From contig PHBJ01000013.1 in NCBI GenBank assembly GCA_002840555.1, positions 1 through 64,000 on the forward strand: a stretch of 64,000 bases of DNA, given 5' to 3'. This document shows, piece after piece, positions 16,351-25,900 of this stretch (positions within the stretch are counted from its first letter, which is position 1; every line of letters starts with the position of its first letter). Both the position numbers and the translations under genes were made by a program. The notes beneath the pieces are model-generated. The model had not been told where the DNA came from. It did no database searches and saw only the letters and a program-made list of their open reading frames with translations. Source of the DNA: Deltaproteobacteria bacterium HGW-Deltaproteobacteria-13 (lineage in GTDB: Bacteria > Desulfobacterota > Syntrophia > Syntrophales > Smithellaceae).

Positions 16351-17112
16351 TCATTTTGACATCAAGCCCAAAACTAAATCAAAGGCATGATATCCCGTAA
16401 ACCATGCACCTTGATTAAAGAGCAGTGCAGGAATACTTTCTTGTTCACACATACAAACAATTGCTTTTTGCACTTCAGCTTTATCAGTACCCTCAGAGAC
16501 GATACCGATCTTTTCTGCAATTTTCTGTACCCAAGTGTCAACAGGCTGAAGACAAAAAGCTGAGATGGCATCAACCCCGTCGACTAAATGGAAGACAGAT
16601 ACTACATCCCTTAGATAAAAGGCTGCAATCTTGGGACCGACTTGGACTATACCACCATTTTTATTTGCTGCCTGCAAATCATTGTAGTGTTGATAAATTT
16701 GACCATCTCTGATTTTAGAAACAGAATATCTAACTATATTCTTATCAGGAATTCCGTCCAAAAAACTGAGGGCACTGATTATCATTTCCACATCACGCGC
16801 CTTGCCAACTTTGCCTTTTCCAATTCTGTTACCTAAGTCGGTTTTAATAGAATCCCAATTGCGCTGTTTTTGATCTTGATAATTATAATCCTTTTCTGTG
16901 GAAGCAAACAATGGCGAAAGAACTTTACAAGCGTTCTCGTATACACGAGCTGATACGTCATCACGGCGGCCTTGAAAGCATGCGCGAGAAAGAAAAAAGT
17001 CAAAGCTTTGCCACCAATCTTCATGAAGGACGGAGATATCGTATTTAGATAGGTAAAGACGACAGTATTCATTTCCGTTAGCAACAATCGCATCCAAGAG
17101 TTTTTTATTCAT
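16351..17112 (-). CDS. HhH-GPD-like DNA glycosylase, first gene of the cassette array
   Basis: 253 residues. Residues ~155-200 match the helix-hairpin-helix plus GPD region of base-excision glycosylases: VGPKIAAFYLRD holds Lys161 at the place of the bifunctional glycosylase lysine, and PVDTWVQKIAEKIGI holds Asp192 at the place of the catalytic Asp. The C-terminal four-Cys iron-sulfur loop of Nth/MutY is absent, so it is closer to the OGG/AGOG/AlkA side. The target base cannot be told. ATG 17112 lacks a strong ribosome site. It is the cassette nearest the (missing) integrase side. Confidence 0.6.
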   Translation of the reverse strand: MNKKLLDAIVANGNEYCRLYLSKYDISVLHEDWWQSFDFFLSRACFQGRRDDVSARVYENACKVLSPLFASTEKDYNYQDQKQRNWDSIKTDLGNRIGKGKVGKARDVEMIISALSFLDGIPDKNIVRYSVSKIRDGQIYQHYNDLQAANKNGGIVQVGPKIAAFYLRDVVSVFHLVDGVDAISAFCLQPVDTWVQKIAEKIGIVSEGTDKAEVQKAIVCMCEQESIPALLFNQGAWFTGYHAFDLVLGLMSK

Positions 17113-17140
17113 ATTCCTTTATGGTCCGTCCTATCAGTTT

Positions 17141-17281
17141 AATAAGTGGAAAATATTCCATCATATTACCCCATATAGATGGAACGATTTTCCATTTATT
17201 ATGATATTAAACTACCAAACATGGAAAAATAGCCTTTCTATTTTCCACTTATTACGATATTAAAGGGGCAAACATGGAAAA
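17141..17281. repeat. Two ~42-bp direct repeats plus an inverted partial copy
   Basis: Copies at 17188-17229 and 17241-17281 share TTTTCCA(T/C)TTATTA, GATATTAAA and CAAACATGGAAAA. Each unit is bounded by TTCCA and TGGAA and so can also fold on itself. A 13-bp inverted copy (AATAAGTGGAAAA) lies at 17141-17153. They fill the space upstream of the first cassette gene. They may be protein-binding operators, a recombination site, or a relic attI region. Confidence 0.65.
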
Positions 17282-17451
17282 CCATGAGGATTTAACCCTC
17301 CGCCTTGAGTCTCGATGCAATCGGGATTCGTCTTAATAATTTAATGTTTCTGCTGCTTTAAAAATGAATTCTGGGGACCGTATAATTACTTATCTTAATC
17401 GTTCGGCAAATTCCAGCGCAAAGTCAACGTTTTTTAGGACTTGTTCTGAAA
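17282..17451. other. Gene-free stretch downstream of tpiA
   Basis: No coding potential seen. It contains GAATTCTGGGGACCGTAT near 17370, which resembles sequence found next to IS200/Y1-type REP elements. This is a weak resemblance only. Confidence 0.35.
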
Positions 17452-18207
17452 TTATTTTTTGACGCAAATTTCTTTTATAATACCTAAAAATCCGTCCGCC
17501 TTTAAGGACGCGCCGCCGACCAGTGCGCCGTCAATATCTTCCATAGCGATTAATTCAGCGACATTATCTTTCGTAACGCTTCCGCCATAGAGGATGCGCA
17601 CATCATCAGCCTTGTTTCCATAAATGTCTTTCAGGATGCCGCGGATGAAAGCGTGCACTTCCTGAGCCTGTGCCGATGTCGCTACTTTTCCCGTTCCTAT
17701 TGCCCAGACCGGTTCGTAAGCGATGACAACTTTGTCAATTTCTTCCACGCCGCTCAAACCCTGCTTTACCTGCCTGCCGACGACATCCTGCGTGATTCCT
17801 TTTACCCGTTCTTCGTCGGTTTCTCCCACACACATGATCGGTGTGAGTCCGGCGATCAAGGCCTTCCTGACTTTCAAATTTACGTCATGGTCCTGTTCGT
17901 GAAAATATTTCCGGCGCTCGGAATGGCCGATAATCGCATAGCTGCATCCGGTATCTTTGAGCATACCCGGCGATATCTCTCCCGTGAAAGCCCCCTTGTC
18001 TTCGTAAAACATGTTTTGCGCGGCCAGAAATACGTTTGATCCTTTAATGACTTCGCCAACATTAAAAAGGGTGGTAAAAGGCGGGGCTAAAACGATGGCT
18101 CCGCCTTTGAAATCGGACGCTCCTTCTTTAATCGCTTTGGCCAGTGCAATTGATTCGGCTATGGTGTTGTGCATTTTCCAGTTGCCGGCTACGATCCATT
18201 TTCTCAT
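17452..18207 (-). CDS. tpiA: Triose-phosphate isomerase
   Basis: 251 residues, the normal length. It interconverts dihydroxyacetone phosphate and glyceraldehyde-3-phosphate in the cytoplasm. Catalytic residues are visible: Lys11 in GNWKMHN, the His in IIGHSERR, and the Glu in AYEPVWAIGTG, with the phosphate loop YGGSV near the end. GAGG lies upstream of the ATG. It is the last gene of the gap-pgk-tpiA operon, 12 bp after pgk. Confidence 0.97.
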   Translation of the reverse strand: MRKWIVAGNWKMHNTIAESIALAKAIKEGASDFKGGAIVLAPPFTTLFNVGEVIKGSNVFLAAQNMFYEDKGAFTGEISPGMLKDTGCSYAIIGHSERRKYFHEQDHDVNLKVRKALIAGLTPIMCVGETDEERVKGITQDVVGRQVKQGLSGVEEIDKVVIAYEPVWAIGTGKVATSAQAQEVHAFIRGILKDIYGNKADDVRILYGGSVTKDNVAELIAMEDIDGALVGGASLKADGFLGIIKEICVKK

Positions 18208-18219
18208 TTTTTTATTTCC

Positions 18220-19398
18220 TCATTTTTCCAGCGCGGCGATGCCGGGCAGTGTTTTTCCTTCCAGCCATTCCAGAAACGCGCCGCCGCCTGTGGAGATGTA
18301 AGACATCTTCGCGCTCAAGCCCGCTTTTTTAATTGCCGTATCCGTGTCGCCGCCGCCGATGATGGAGAGCGCTCCGGAATTAGCCACGGCTCCCGCCAGT
18401 TCGAAAGTTCCCTTGCTGAAAGACGCGAGTTCGAACATGCCCATCGGGCCGTTCCAGATTATGGTCTTGACGCCCTTCAACGCATCACTGAACATTGAAA
18501 TTGTGGCCGGGCCGATATCCAGACCGATCCATTCTTTGGGAATTTCCTTGACACCGCAGATTTTTGCTTCGGCATCCGCCGTTGCGGCCTGGGCGATCAC
18601 TGCATCGACCGGCAATAAAAACGGCACATTTTTTTGTTTGGCTTTCTCGACAATCTTGCGTGCCGTATCCAGCATGTCTTCTTCGCAAAGCGATTTGCCG
18701 GTTTCGTATCCGGCGGCGCGTAAAAATGTAAAGGCCATACCGCCGCCGATAATTATTTTATCCACTTTTTCGATAAGATTTTCCAGGAGGCCGATTTTAT
18801 CGGAGACCTTTGCCCCGCCGATAATCGCGACCAGAGGTTTCGCCGGATTAACCATGGCTTTTTTGAAATACTCGACTTCGTTTTTCAAGAGGAAACCGGC
18901 GGCGCAGGTTTGAACGAATCCCGTAATGGTTGAATTGGAAGCTGCCGCACGGTGCGAAACGGCGAAAGCGTCATCGATGTAAATATCGCAAAGCGCGGCC
19001 AGTTGTTTGGCAAATTCCGGGTCGTTTTTGTCTTCGCCCGGATAAAAACGGAGATTCTCCAGAAGGATGATATCTCCTTCCTTCATTTTGCCGACAGCCT
19101 GCTCCACGGTTTGGCCGACACAATCATCTAAAAACATAACTTCTTTTTGAAGCAGTCCCGACAGAACTTTCACGACCGGTTTGAGCGACATCTCCGGAAC
19201 TCTTTTGCCTTTAGGTCTGCCCAGATGAGAGGCAATGATTAATTTGGCGCCTTTTTCCAGAGCGTAATTGATCGTCGGGAGGCTTGCCCGCACGCGCTTA
19301 TCGCCGGTTACATTTCCCTCTTTATCCATCGGAACATTAAAATCGACCCTTAAAAATACTTTTTTTCCTTTCATTTCTATTTGATCTATGTACTTCAT
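18220..19398 (-). CDS. pgk: Phosphoglycerate kinase
   Basis: 392 residues. It transfers phosphate between 1,3-bisphosphoglycerate and ADP. The signature LRVDFNVP, the SHLGRPKG substrate loop, and the ATP-side GGAKVSDK and GGGDT motifs are all present. ATG 19398 is chosen because AAGGA lies seven bases upstream; the frame extends to a TTG at 19404. It lies 18 bp after gap and 12 bp before tpiA in a glycolytic operon. Confidence 0.97.
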   Translation of the reverse strand: MKYIDQIEMKGKKVFLRVDFNVPMDKEGNVTGDKRVRASLPTINYALEKGAKLIIASHLGRPKGKRVPEMSLKPVVKVLSGLLQKEVMFLDDCVGQTVEQAVGKMKEGDIILLENLRFYPGEDKNDPEFAKQLAALCDIYIDDAFAVSHRAAASNSTITGFVQTCAAGFLLKNEVEYFKKAMVNPAKPLVAIIGGAKVSDKIGLLENLIEKVDKIIIGGGMAFTFLRAAGYETGKSLCEEDMLDTARKIVEKAKQKNVPFLLPVDAVIAQAATADAEAKICGVKEIPKEWIGLDIGPATISMFSDALKGVKTIIWNGPMGMFELASFSKGTFELAGAVANSGALSIIGGGDTDTAIKKAGLSAKMSYISTGGGAFLEWLEGKTLPGIAALEK

Positions 19399-19416
19399 AT
19401 CCAATCCTTATCTTTG

Positions 19417-20415
19417 CTATTTCATTATAAAAGAAAGCAGTTCCAGCATTCTGTTGGAAAAGCCCCATTCGTTGTCATACCATGAGAGAATTTTTACCAT
19501 ATTGCCGCCGATAACGTATGTATTGGGCATATCGACAATGGAGGAGTGTTTATTGCCGTTAAAATCGCGTGAAACCAGTTCTTCTTCCGAACACGCAAGA
19601 ATGCCTTTCATGGCGCCTTTTGAGTATTCCCGGAACTTATTGTTGATTTCATTTTTATCGGTTTTCTTCGAGAGGGTTGCCACAAAATCAACTAAAGAAA
19701 CATTCGGTGTCGGCACGCGAATTGCCAGGCCGTCCAGTTTTCCCTTCATTTCGGGGATGACTTCCGCGATAGCTCTGGCCGCGCCGGTTGTTGTGGGTAT
19801 GATGGAAAGAGCGGCCGCGCGGGCTCTTCTTAAATCCTTGTGCGGTTCATCCAGAACGACCTGATCGTTGGTGTAAGAATGAATGGTTGTCATCAGGCCG
19901 TATTCAAGACCAAATTCCTGATGCAGGATCTTGACAATCGGCGCGAGGCAATTTGTGGTGCATGACCCCATGGAAATAATATGGTGCTTGTTCTTGTCGT
20001 AATCTTCCTGGTTGACGCCGAGAACAAAGGTAACATCCGGGTTCTTGGCCGGGGCGGAAATGACAACCTTTTTTGCTCCCGCCTCAATATGTTTTCCTGC
20101 GCCGGTCTTGTCGGTGAATCTGCCGGTGCTCTCCAGAACAACATCAATACCCAGGTCTTTCCAAGGCAATAATTCCGGTTCCCTGACTGAAGAGGTCTTG
20201 ATCTCCCTGCCGTCAACAATTATGGAATTGTTTTCTACCTTGATTTCGGCATCCAGTATTCCATGAGTTGAATCGTATTTGAGCAGATGAGCCAGCGTTT
20301 TGGCATCAGCCAGATCATTTACCGCGACGAATTCCACGTCTTTATTTTTATATCCGGCCCTGAATACCAGCCGGCCGATTCTTCCAAAGCCGTTAATGGC
20401 GATTTTTACAGACAT
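19417..20415 (-). CDS. gap: Glyceraldehyde-3-phosphate dehydrogenase
   Basis: 332 residues, a canonical type I enzyme. It oxidises glyceraldehyde-3-phosphate with phosphate and NAD(P). Visible are INGFGRIGR at the N terminus, the active-site Cys in SMGSCTTNCLAP, the His in TTIHSYTNDQ, and SWYDNEWGFSNRM at the end. The start ATG 20415 has AAGGAGG upstream; the frame runs further to 20445 but without cause. It is the first gene of the gap-pgk-tpiA operon, transcribed from the promoter at 20549-20577. A longer, divergent paralogue lies at 10.7-11.9 kb. Confidence 0.97.
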   Translation of the reverse strand: MSVKIAINGFGRIGRLVFRAGYKNKDVEFVAVNDLADAKTLAHLLKYDSTHGILDAEIKVENNSIIVDGREIKTSSVREPELLPWKDLGIDVVLESTGRFTDKTGAGKHIEAGAKKVVISAPAKNPDVTFVLGVNQEDYDKNKHHIISMGSCTTNCLAPIVKILHQEFGLEYGLMTTIHSYTNDQVVLDEPHKDLRRARAAALSIIPTTTGAARAIAEVIPEMKGKLDGLAIRVPTPNVSLVDFVATLSKKTDKNEINNKFREYSKGAMKGILACSEEELVSRDFNGNKHSSIVDMPNTYVIGGNMVKILSWYDNEWGFSNRMLELLSFIMK

Positions 20416-20524
20416 ATAAACCTCCTTGTATCCTTCCTGAATCAAAGCGTTATTTTTGTTGGTGTGGTCGTTGGTTTCCTCAACGTATGTATCATACGCC
20501 TCGTCGCCTCAATATCATCTTTGA

Positions 20525-20545
20525 TTTAGAAATGATATTTCTAAA
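20525..20545. promoter_or_regulatory. Operator-like perfect inverted repeat at the gap operon start site
   Basis: Arms TTTAGAAAT (20525-20533) and ATTTCTAAA (20537-20545) are exact complements with a GAT spacer. The repeat covers the expected transcription start of the promoter at 20549-20577, the classic place for a repressor site. The cognate regulator is not identifiable in the window. Confidence 0.6.
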
Positions 20546-20548
20546 AAA

Positions 20549-20577
20549 ATTATTAATTAAAAGATATTTTTTGTCAA
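20549..20577 (-). promoter_or_regulatory. Strong sigma-70-type promoter of gap-pgk-tpiA
   Basis: On the minus strand TTGACA (20572-20577) and AATAAT (20549-20554) are 17 bases apart, 11 of 12 consensus matches. The leader to gap is about 125 bases. Confidence 0.75.
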
Positions 20578-20693
20578 CCTGTTTTGCCGGGAATGTCATT
20601 AACGTTTTGTCTTAGAAAAAAGGTATTCAGAAAGAAGCCTTTGCGGTTGCCAATACCGTATTGACGGAGCGCTGTTATTAGCACTCGCTCAAA

Positions 20694-21698
20694 TTATTTA
20701 GTGCTTTTCTGAATATTTAATCTTCTTCTAAATGCCTCGGCTTCTTCGCCAAAAGTATTGTCCTGTAATTCGCGCAATGCCTCGGCTTTTTTATCATCGG
20801 CGATTGAAGGATTATTCATGATTGCTTTTTCCTGGGCGTAGTAATCGGTCTCCCTTTTTTTATCGGCTTCCAGTTCAGCATCAACCTGTTCCAGCCGGGC
20901 GATTTGATCGGTCGAAAAATATTCCTTCCGGAACTCCTTTATTTTTTCTAAACGCCGTTCCGCCGGCAATTCCTGGAGGTCTCTTTGATAAATGGCCTGC
21001 TTTTCCTGATAACCGGAGTATCTTTCCGGATCGCTCTGCGGAGGATCTTCAATCGAGGCGGCATCTCCTCCCCACATTTCTTCTTTTAACTCATTAATTC
21101 TTTTTTCTTTTTCAGCGCCATACAATGTCTGGTCCAGCTTGATCTTGTTTTTTCTGATAGTATATTCGGCGGCCATCACTTCCGCCCCCCACATGGCATC
21201 CGCGACTTCATTGCCAAAAATTTCTCTGCGGTAATCCTGGACGGCGCGCAAATATCGCAGCAGTTCATCTGCCGTTTTCGGCTGGTCCCATGACTTGGCC
21301 TTTTCATGGAGTCCGATTTCATAATCGATGAACTTTTCATAAAGCGCATACATGGCTTCCGCCTTTTGGGGATCAAAGACGGAATGCAGATATGCTTTTA
21401 CCGCTTTGAGATGCTCATCCCTGCTGGTGAATTCTATCTCCATCTGGATAAATTTGAAAAATCTTGTCGTATATAAATTAGTAATGTCCTGAGAAAAATA
21501 TTTGCGGGGATCTTCGCCGGCTGATTGAGCGGGAAAACCTTTGAGAAACATTTTGATATCTTGAATAGATATCTTTTGGCTTGGATTGATAATGTTAACC
21601 GGGACATCCTGGGACTGTCGCGAATAGAATATATATCCAATGATCCCGACAGATAAAATAACCAATGCCGTTATTATTATAATTTTTTTCTTTTTCAT
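20694..21698 (-). CDS. Lipase-specific foldase (lipase chaperone)
   Basis: 334 residues. An N-terminal membrane anchor (residues ~5-24) is followed by a long helical periplasmic region with FFKFIQMEIEF, YGAEKEKRINELKEEMWG and repeated charged helices, as in the LifO/LipB steric foldases that fold secreted lipases in the periplasm. It lies directly downstream of the lipase gene on the same strand (106 bp gap), the standard arrangement for this chaperone and its client. A hairpin sits in the gap and may set the expression ratio. Confidence 0.85.
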   Translation of the reverse strand: MKKKKIIIITALVILSVGIIGYIFYSRQSQDVPVNIINPSQKISIQDIKMFLKGFPAQSAGEDPRKYFSQDITNLYTTRFFKFIQMEIEFTSRDEHLKAVKAYLHSVFDPQKAEAMYALYEKFIDYEIGLHEKAKSWDQPKTADELLRYLRAVQDYRREIFGNEVADAMWGAEVMAAEYTIRKNKIKLDQTLYGAEKEKRINELKEEMWGGDAASIEDPPQSDPERYSGYQEKQAIYQRDLQELPAERRLEKIKEFRKEYFSTDQIARLEQVDAELEADKKRETDYYAQEKAIMNNPSIADDKKAEALRELQDNTFGEEAEAFRRRLNIQKSTK

Positions 21699-21733
21699 AG
21701 ATTGATAATTATATTTTTATATTAATAAACACA

Positions 21734-21773
21734 AGCCGTATTCCCTCTGTTTGCGGCTTAAGGGAATACGGCT
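21734..21773. terminator. Intercistronic hairpin between lipase and foldase genes
   Basis: Arms AGCCGTATTCCCT (21734-21746) and AGGGAATACGGCT (21761-21773) form a perfect 13-bp stem. The minus-strand tail is only moderately T-rich, so partial termination or mRNA stabilisation is more likely than a full stop. Confidence 0.6.
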
Positions 21774-21804
21774 CTTTATTGAAAACTAAATATTGGAGGT
21801 TATA

Positions 21805-22683
21805 TTAAAATCCCCTTGCTTTGAGGTCGGCAGCGATATTTGTAAAATGTGCCGGTGCATCATAACCAGGTGTAGGCAAACTCAAAAGACCGACTTCTGA
21901 CAAATGATTTACGCCGAACCATCCTTTAAGCGTTCCTCTGTAATTGCCCCATTTTGCCGATGATATTGAAACTAAACCATCATTGTCGCCATAACCGGCC
22001 GCCTTGATTGCCAACCATAACGGTGTTACGACTTGTCCACCAATTACAGTTAAACAATCAGCTCCATAACTCTGATAATAAACACCAGCGGCATCAGGTG
22101 TATTAGGATTGAAGACATTGATCATCCAGGTCGTTGTTTCTTCCGTTCCATTGGTCGCACAATCTGTTCCGGAAACACCAAACAAAAATCCATATACAAA
22201 ATCAAGAGTCCCTGCGATTGCACTTGTCAACCCTGTAGCGGCGCCGATACCCATAATAGCATTGGCCACCGGGCTGCCTCTATGCGGGCTGCTCATACTG
22301 GTGAAACTGGCAACTTTACTTGCCATACCAAGATTTGTAATGGCATAGCGTGTGTAAAGACCACCATCTGAATGGCCGATAAGATTTATCTTGGAAGCAC
22401 CGGAAACGGCCAGAATCTCGAGAACTTTTGCTTTCCACTCAGCGCCTTTAATTGCCTTGGACTGCATAGGATTACCGCTTGTTATGTAAACCTGTGCGCC
22501 ATTGTTTCTCATTGTTGAAGGAATGCTTCCCCAATAATCAGTAATGCCCATAACTTCAGCATTGGCACCCATGCCGTGGGAAAGTACAATGGGGTATTTT
22601 GTTGCGGCCTTGGTACTCGCGGCCATTGAAACCAGAGGTAGAGCAAATAAAAGAACCATGATACCGATCAATACTTTTTTCAT
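21805..22683 (-). CDS. Secreted triacylglycerol lipase, foldase-dependent family
   Basis: 292 residues from ATG 22683, which has GGAGG upstream and yields a signal peptide (residues 1-22, ending SMAAS). The alpha/beta hydrolase features of the family I.1/I.2 lipases are present: PIVLSHGMG oxyanion region, nucleophile Ser in GHSDGG, Asp in GDNDGLVS, and His in GVNHLSEV. Two Cys may form a disulfide. It hydrolyses long-chain triglycerides outside the cell after type II secretion. The foldase gene follows. A sigma-54 promoter and GGGGCA palindromes precede it. Confidence 0.9.
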   Translation of the reverse strand: MKKVLIGIMVLLFALPLVSMAASTKAATKYPIVLSHGMGANAEVMGITDYWGSIPSTMRNNGAQVYITSGNPMQSKAIKGAEWKAKVLEILAVSGASKINLIGHSDGGLYTRYAITNLGMASKVASFTSMSSPHRGSPVANAIMGIGAATGLTSAIAGTLDFVYGFLFGVSGTDCATNGTEETTTWMINVFNPNTPDAAGVYYQSYGADCLTVIGGQVVTPLWLAIKAAGYGDNDGLVSISSAKWGNYRGTLKGWFGVNHLSEVGLLSLPTPGYDAPAHFTNIAADLKARGF

Positions 22684-22730
22684 TATTGCCTCCAAGAAAT
22701 AATGTGTTTGATGAAAACTGCTCAACTAAA

Positions 22731-22748
22731 GAGCATAAAGTATGCCAT
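22731..22748 (-). promoter_or_regulatory. Sigma-54 (-24/-12) promoter of the lipase operon
   Basis: Minus strand TGGCATACTTTATGCT: the GG (22745-22746) and GC (22733-22734) doublets are exactly ten bases apart and the -24 element TGGCA is perfect. It lies about 50 bases before the lipase start codon. A sigma-54 activator gene is next upstream. Confidence 0.75.
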
Positions 22749-22838
22749 TGATTAAATAATGCCCTGTATGAATTATAAGTACTTAAAATGGAAAGTAAAT
22801 TAAAAACATTGAAGTTGGAATTCAAAACACTTCTCATT

Positions 22839-22854
22839 GGGGCAATGTGCCCCC
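22839..22854. promoter_or_regulatory. Candidate enhancer (UAS) 1 for the lipase promoter
   Basis: A perfect inverted repeat GGGGCA (22839-22844) / TGCCCC (22848-22853) with a three-base spacer, about 95 bases upstream of the -24 element. It is well placed for a sigma-54 enhancer-binding protein. Confidence 0.55.
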
Positions 22855-22915
22855 ATAATTGATTGGTAACCTATAATCATATTTATTATTGAGTAATTAC
22901 ATAAATAAGTAATAA

Positions 22916-22932
22916 TGCCACATATTGGGGCA
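22916..22932. promoter_or_regulatory. Candidate enhancer (UAS) 2 for the lipase promoter
   Basis: TGCCAC (22916-22921) and GGGGCA (22927-22932) form an imperfect inverted pair that reuses the half-site of UAS 1, about 170 bases upstream of the -24 element. Confidence 0.45.
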
Positions 22933-22943
22933 TATTGATGCAA

Positions 22944-25900
22944 CTAGGAATGATCCAAACCGAATTTTTGCATTTTCAGGAAGAGGGTTTTGCGGTTGAT
23001 TCCCAGGGCCGAAGCGGTCTTGCCGCGATGCCAATTATTATCTGACAACGCCTTCATAATATGGTCTCTCTCGAGGGACTTCAGGGTCATTGTGGATTCT
23101 TCCGCATGCAGGGCATCATGATTATGCGCCTTCTGCACTTGTTTGCCGGTAAAGGCGGCTGCGTCAAAACCTTTAGGGACCGGTTTTCCGTCTTTGGGCA
23201 CATCTCCTTCCGGACGAGCCGGCCGGGTTTTCGGACCGCCCGCGAAATCCAGCCTCTTTAATGTCATATAGCGGTGCAGAACATTCTGAAGTTCACGAAT
23301 ATTTCCCGGCCAGTCATAGTTGAGGAGCGCTTCGGCTATATGCCCCGGCAGGGGAGGGTGTTTTTTATCATGGAGCTGAAGGAAGTGATCGACCAGGAGC
23401 GGCAGATCATCTTTTCTTTCGCGCAGCGGAGGAAGATAAATGGGAAGGATATGAATCCTGTAAAAAAAGTCCTCCCGCATAACTCCCTGCTTGACCAGAT
23501 CACGGAGATTCCGGTTTGTGGCCGCGATGATCCGGACATCCGCGTTCTTTATCGTATTGCCGCCCACGGGGGTGTACCCGCCTCCTGAGATGGCTCGCAG
23601 GAGCTTGACCTGCATGTTCAGTCCGATCTCTCCCACCTCGTCAAGAAAAATGGTTCCGCCGTCGGCCTCATCGAGGTAGCCGCGTTTGTCTGCATTGGCG
23701 CCGGTGAAGGCTCCTTTTTTGTAACCGAAAAACTCACTTTCCATGAGTGTTTCCGGAATCGCCCCGCAATGGACGGTGACAAAGACCTTTTTGCTTCTGT
23801 CGCTCGTTTCGTGAATGGCCTTGGCCACCAGTTCTTTTCCCGTTCCCGATTCTCCGTAAATGATGATATTGGCCTGGGTCGCCGCCGCCTGCAGAATAAA
23901 TTCGTAAACCTCCTGCATGACCTGGCTCTTGCCGATGATGTCACAGAAGCGATAGCGTTCCCTGATGGATGAACGCAGACGGATGTTCTCTTTCTGGAGG
24001 TTCTCCCGGCTTTCCAGGAGCGCAACCTCGGCCTGCTTGCGGGAGGTGATGTCGGTAAACGAGGCGATGAACTGACCTGTACCGGGTACGTGCCCCAGCC
24101 TAATCAGGACATCGAACCGCTCTCCGTTGCGGTGGCCGATCCGGCATTCGTATTCCACGGGCTTGTCTCCCTTGCGGCGGGAAAAGCACCCCATAAGGGC
24201 GTTGCGGTCCCCCGAGGCGATAAAGTCCGTGAACTTCATCCGGTTTTCTATCTGATTTTTTTCATACCCCGACATCTCCACAAACCGGTCATTGACCATC
24301 ATGATCAGCAGAGAGTCTTCCATGATGATCATGGGGAGGCCCGCGTTTTCGAAGACACTGCGATAACGCTCCTCGCTCTCCTTCAACGCATTTTCCATTT
24401 GTTTGCGTTCGGTAATATCTCTGCCTTCACCTAAAATGGAGACAGGTTTTCCATTCTCATCTCTGATAAAACTGAACTTGATTTCTCCCCATACCGTCCG
24501 GCCGTCTTTACAGCAAAATTCCAGTTCCACTGACAGTTCTAAAACGTAGGCCGGAGAGGCTTTCAAAGCCACCGGCATCTGCACGGAAAAGAAATCCATA
24601 GCCTTCCGGAAAGATTCGGACTTGAGGAGTTTTTTCAGCGGGGTTTGTTTAAGTTCTTTGAAGTTGTAGCCCAGTAATTTCTCTACCGACGGACTGACGT
24701 AGGTTACATTTAAATCCAGATCCATCAGCCAGACCTGATCTTTCATGTGATCTGCAAGTAAGCGATACTTTTCTTCACTTTGTTTCAGCAATTCATCCGC
24801 CTGCTTGCGTTCGGTGATGTTTTTGGTTTCGCCCAGCAATAATGTAAGGTTTCCGTTTTGATCCCGCAGGAAACTTATGGTGTTGTCCATCCACAACAGA
24901 TGACCGTCCCTATGACGAGCGTGCGTTTCAAATGAATACTTATGGACAGCGGGAGGCTTTGTTGCCAGAGCTTTGGGCATTTCAATGATAAAAGTTTCAA
25001 CCATTTGCTGAAAAGATTCTTCTGTAAGGAGTTTTTTCAAAGGAAGATTTTTAATTTCATCCAAAGGATATCCGTACATTTTCTCCACAGACGGGCTGAT
25101 ATAGATTATTTTTAAAGAGTTTATATCCCTGAGCCATATATGCTCTGTTATATTGTCGGCCAGGAGACGGTATTGTTCTTCAACTTTCTTGCGCTCGGTA
25201 ATGTCGCGAATGATTCCCCTGAAGCCGATGGGTTTACCTGATGAATCTTTCCGTAATGAGGCAGAGGCTTCCACGTATCTTTTCGTTCCGTCTTTTCTGG
25301 TCATCTGCCAATCGAATCCTTTGGACGGTTCATCCGTGACGTAAACATTATTGAACATTTGGAAAACTTCTTCGGCGGTCTCTTGATCCGTGAACTGCCG
25401 GTGGCTCATACCCAGCAATGCCTCTTTGGAGCATCCGGATAATTCGCATAACGATTTGTTGAAGAATGTAAAATTGCCGTCAAGGTCTACTTCGTAATAA
25501 CTATCTTCAATGTTTTCCAAAATTGTTCGATATTTTTCTTCGCTCAGGCTCAAAGACTCTTCTATTTGTTTGCGTTCGGTGATGTCACGGACAATCCCCT
25601 TAAACCCCAGTGGTTTACCGGATGAATCTTTTCGTAACGATGCGGATATTTCCAGATATCTTTTATCCCCGTCTTTTCTTGTCACCCACCAGCCGACTCC
25701 TTTGGCCGGTTTTCCTGTTTGATAAACTTCACTATAGGCTTCGAAAAGTATTTTTGCGGTTTCTTCATCGGTATACTGCCTGTAGTTCAGACCCATCATC
25801 TCCTCTCTGGAGCGGCCGTGAAGACGGCATAATGAATCGTTGAAAAAAGTGAATTGACCGGCAAGATCTATTTCGTAATAACAATCGTCGATATTTTCCA

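Noticed and set aside
17141-17281. Possible mini-CRISPR array
   Set aside because: Only two ~42-bp units with an 11-base gap and no cas genes; spacers are far too short.
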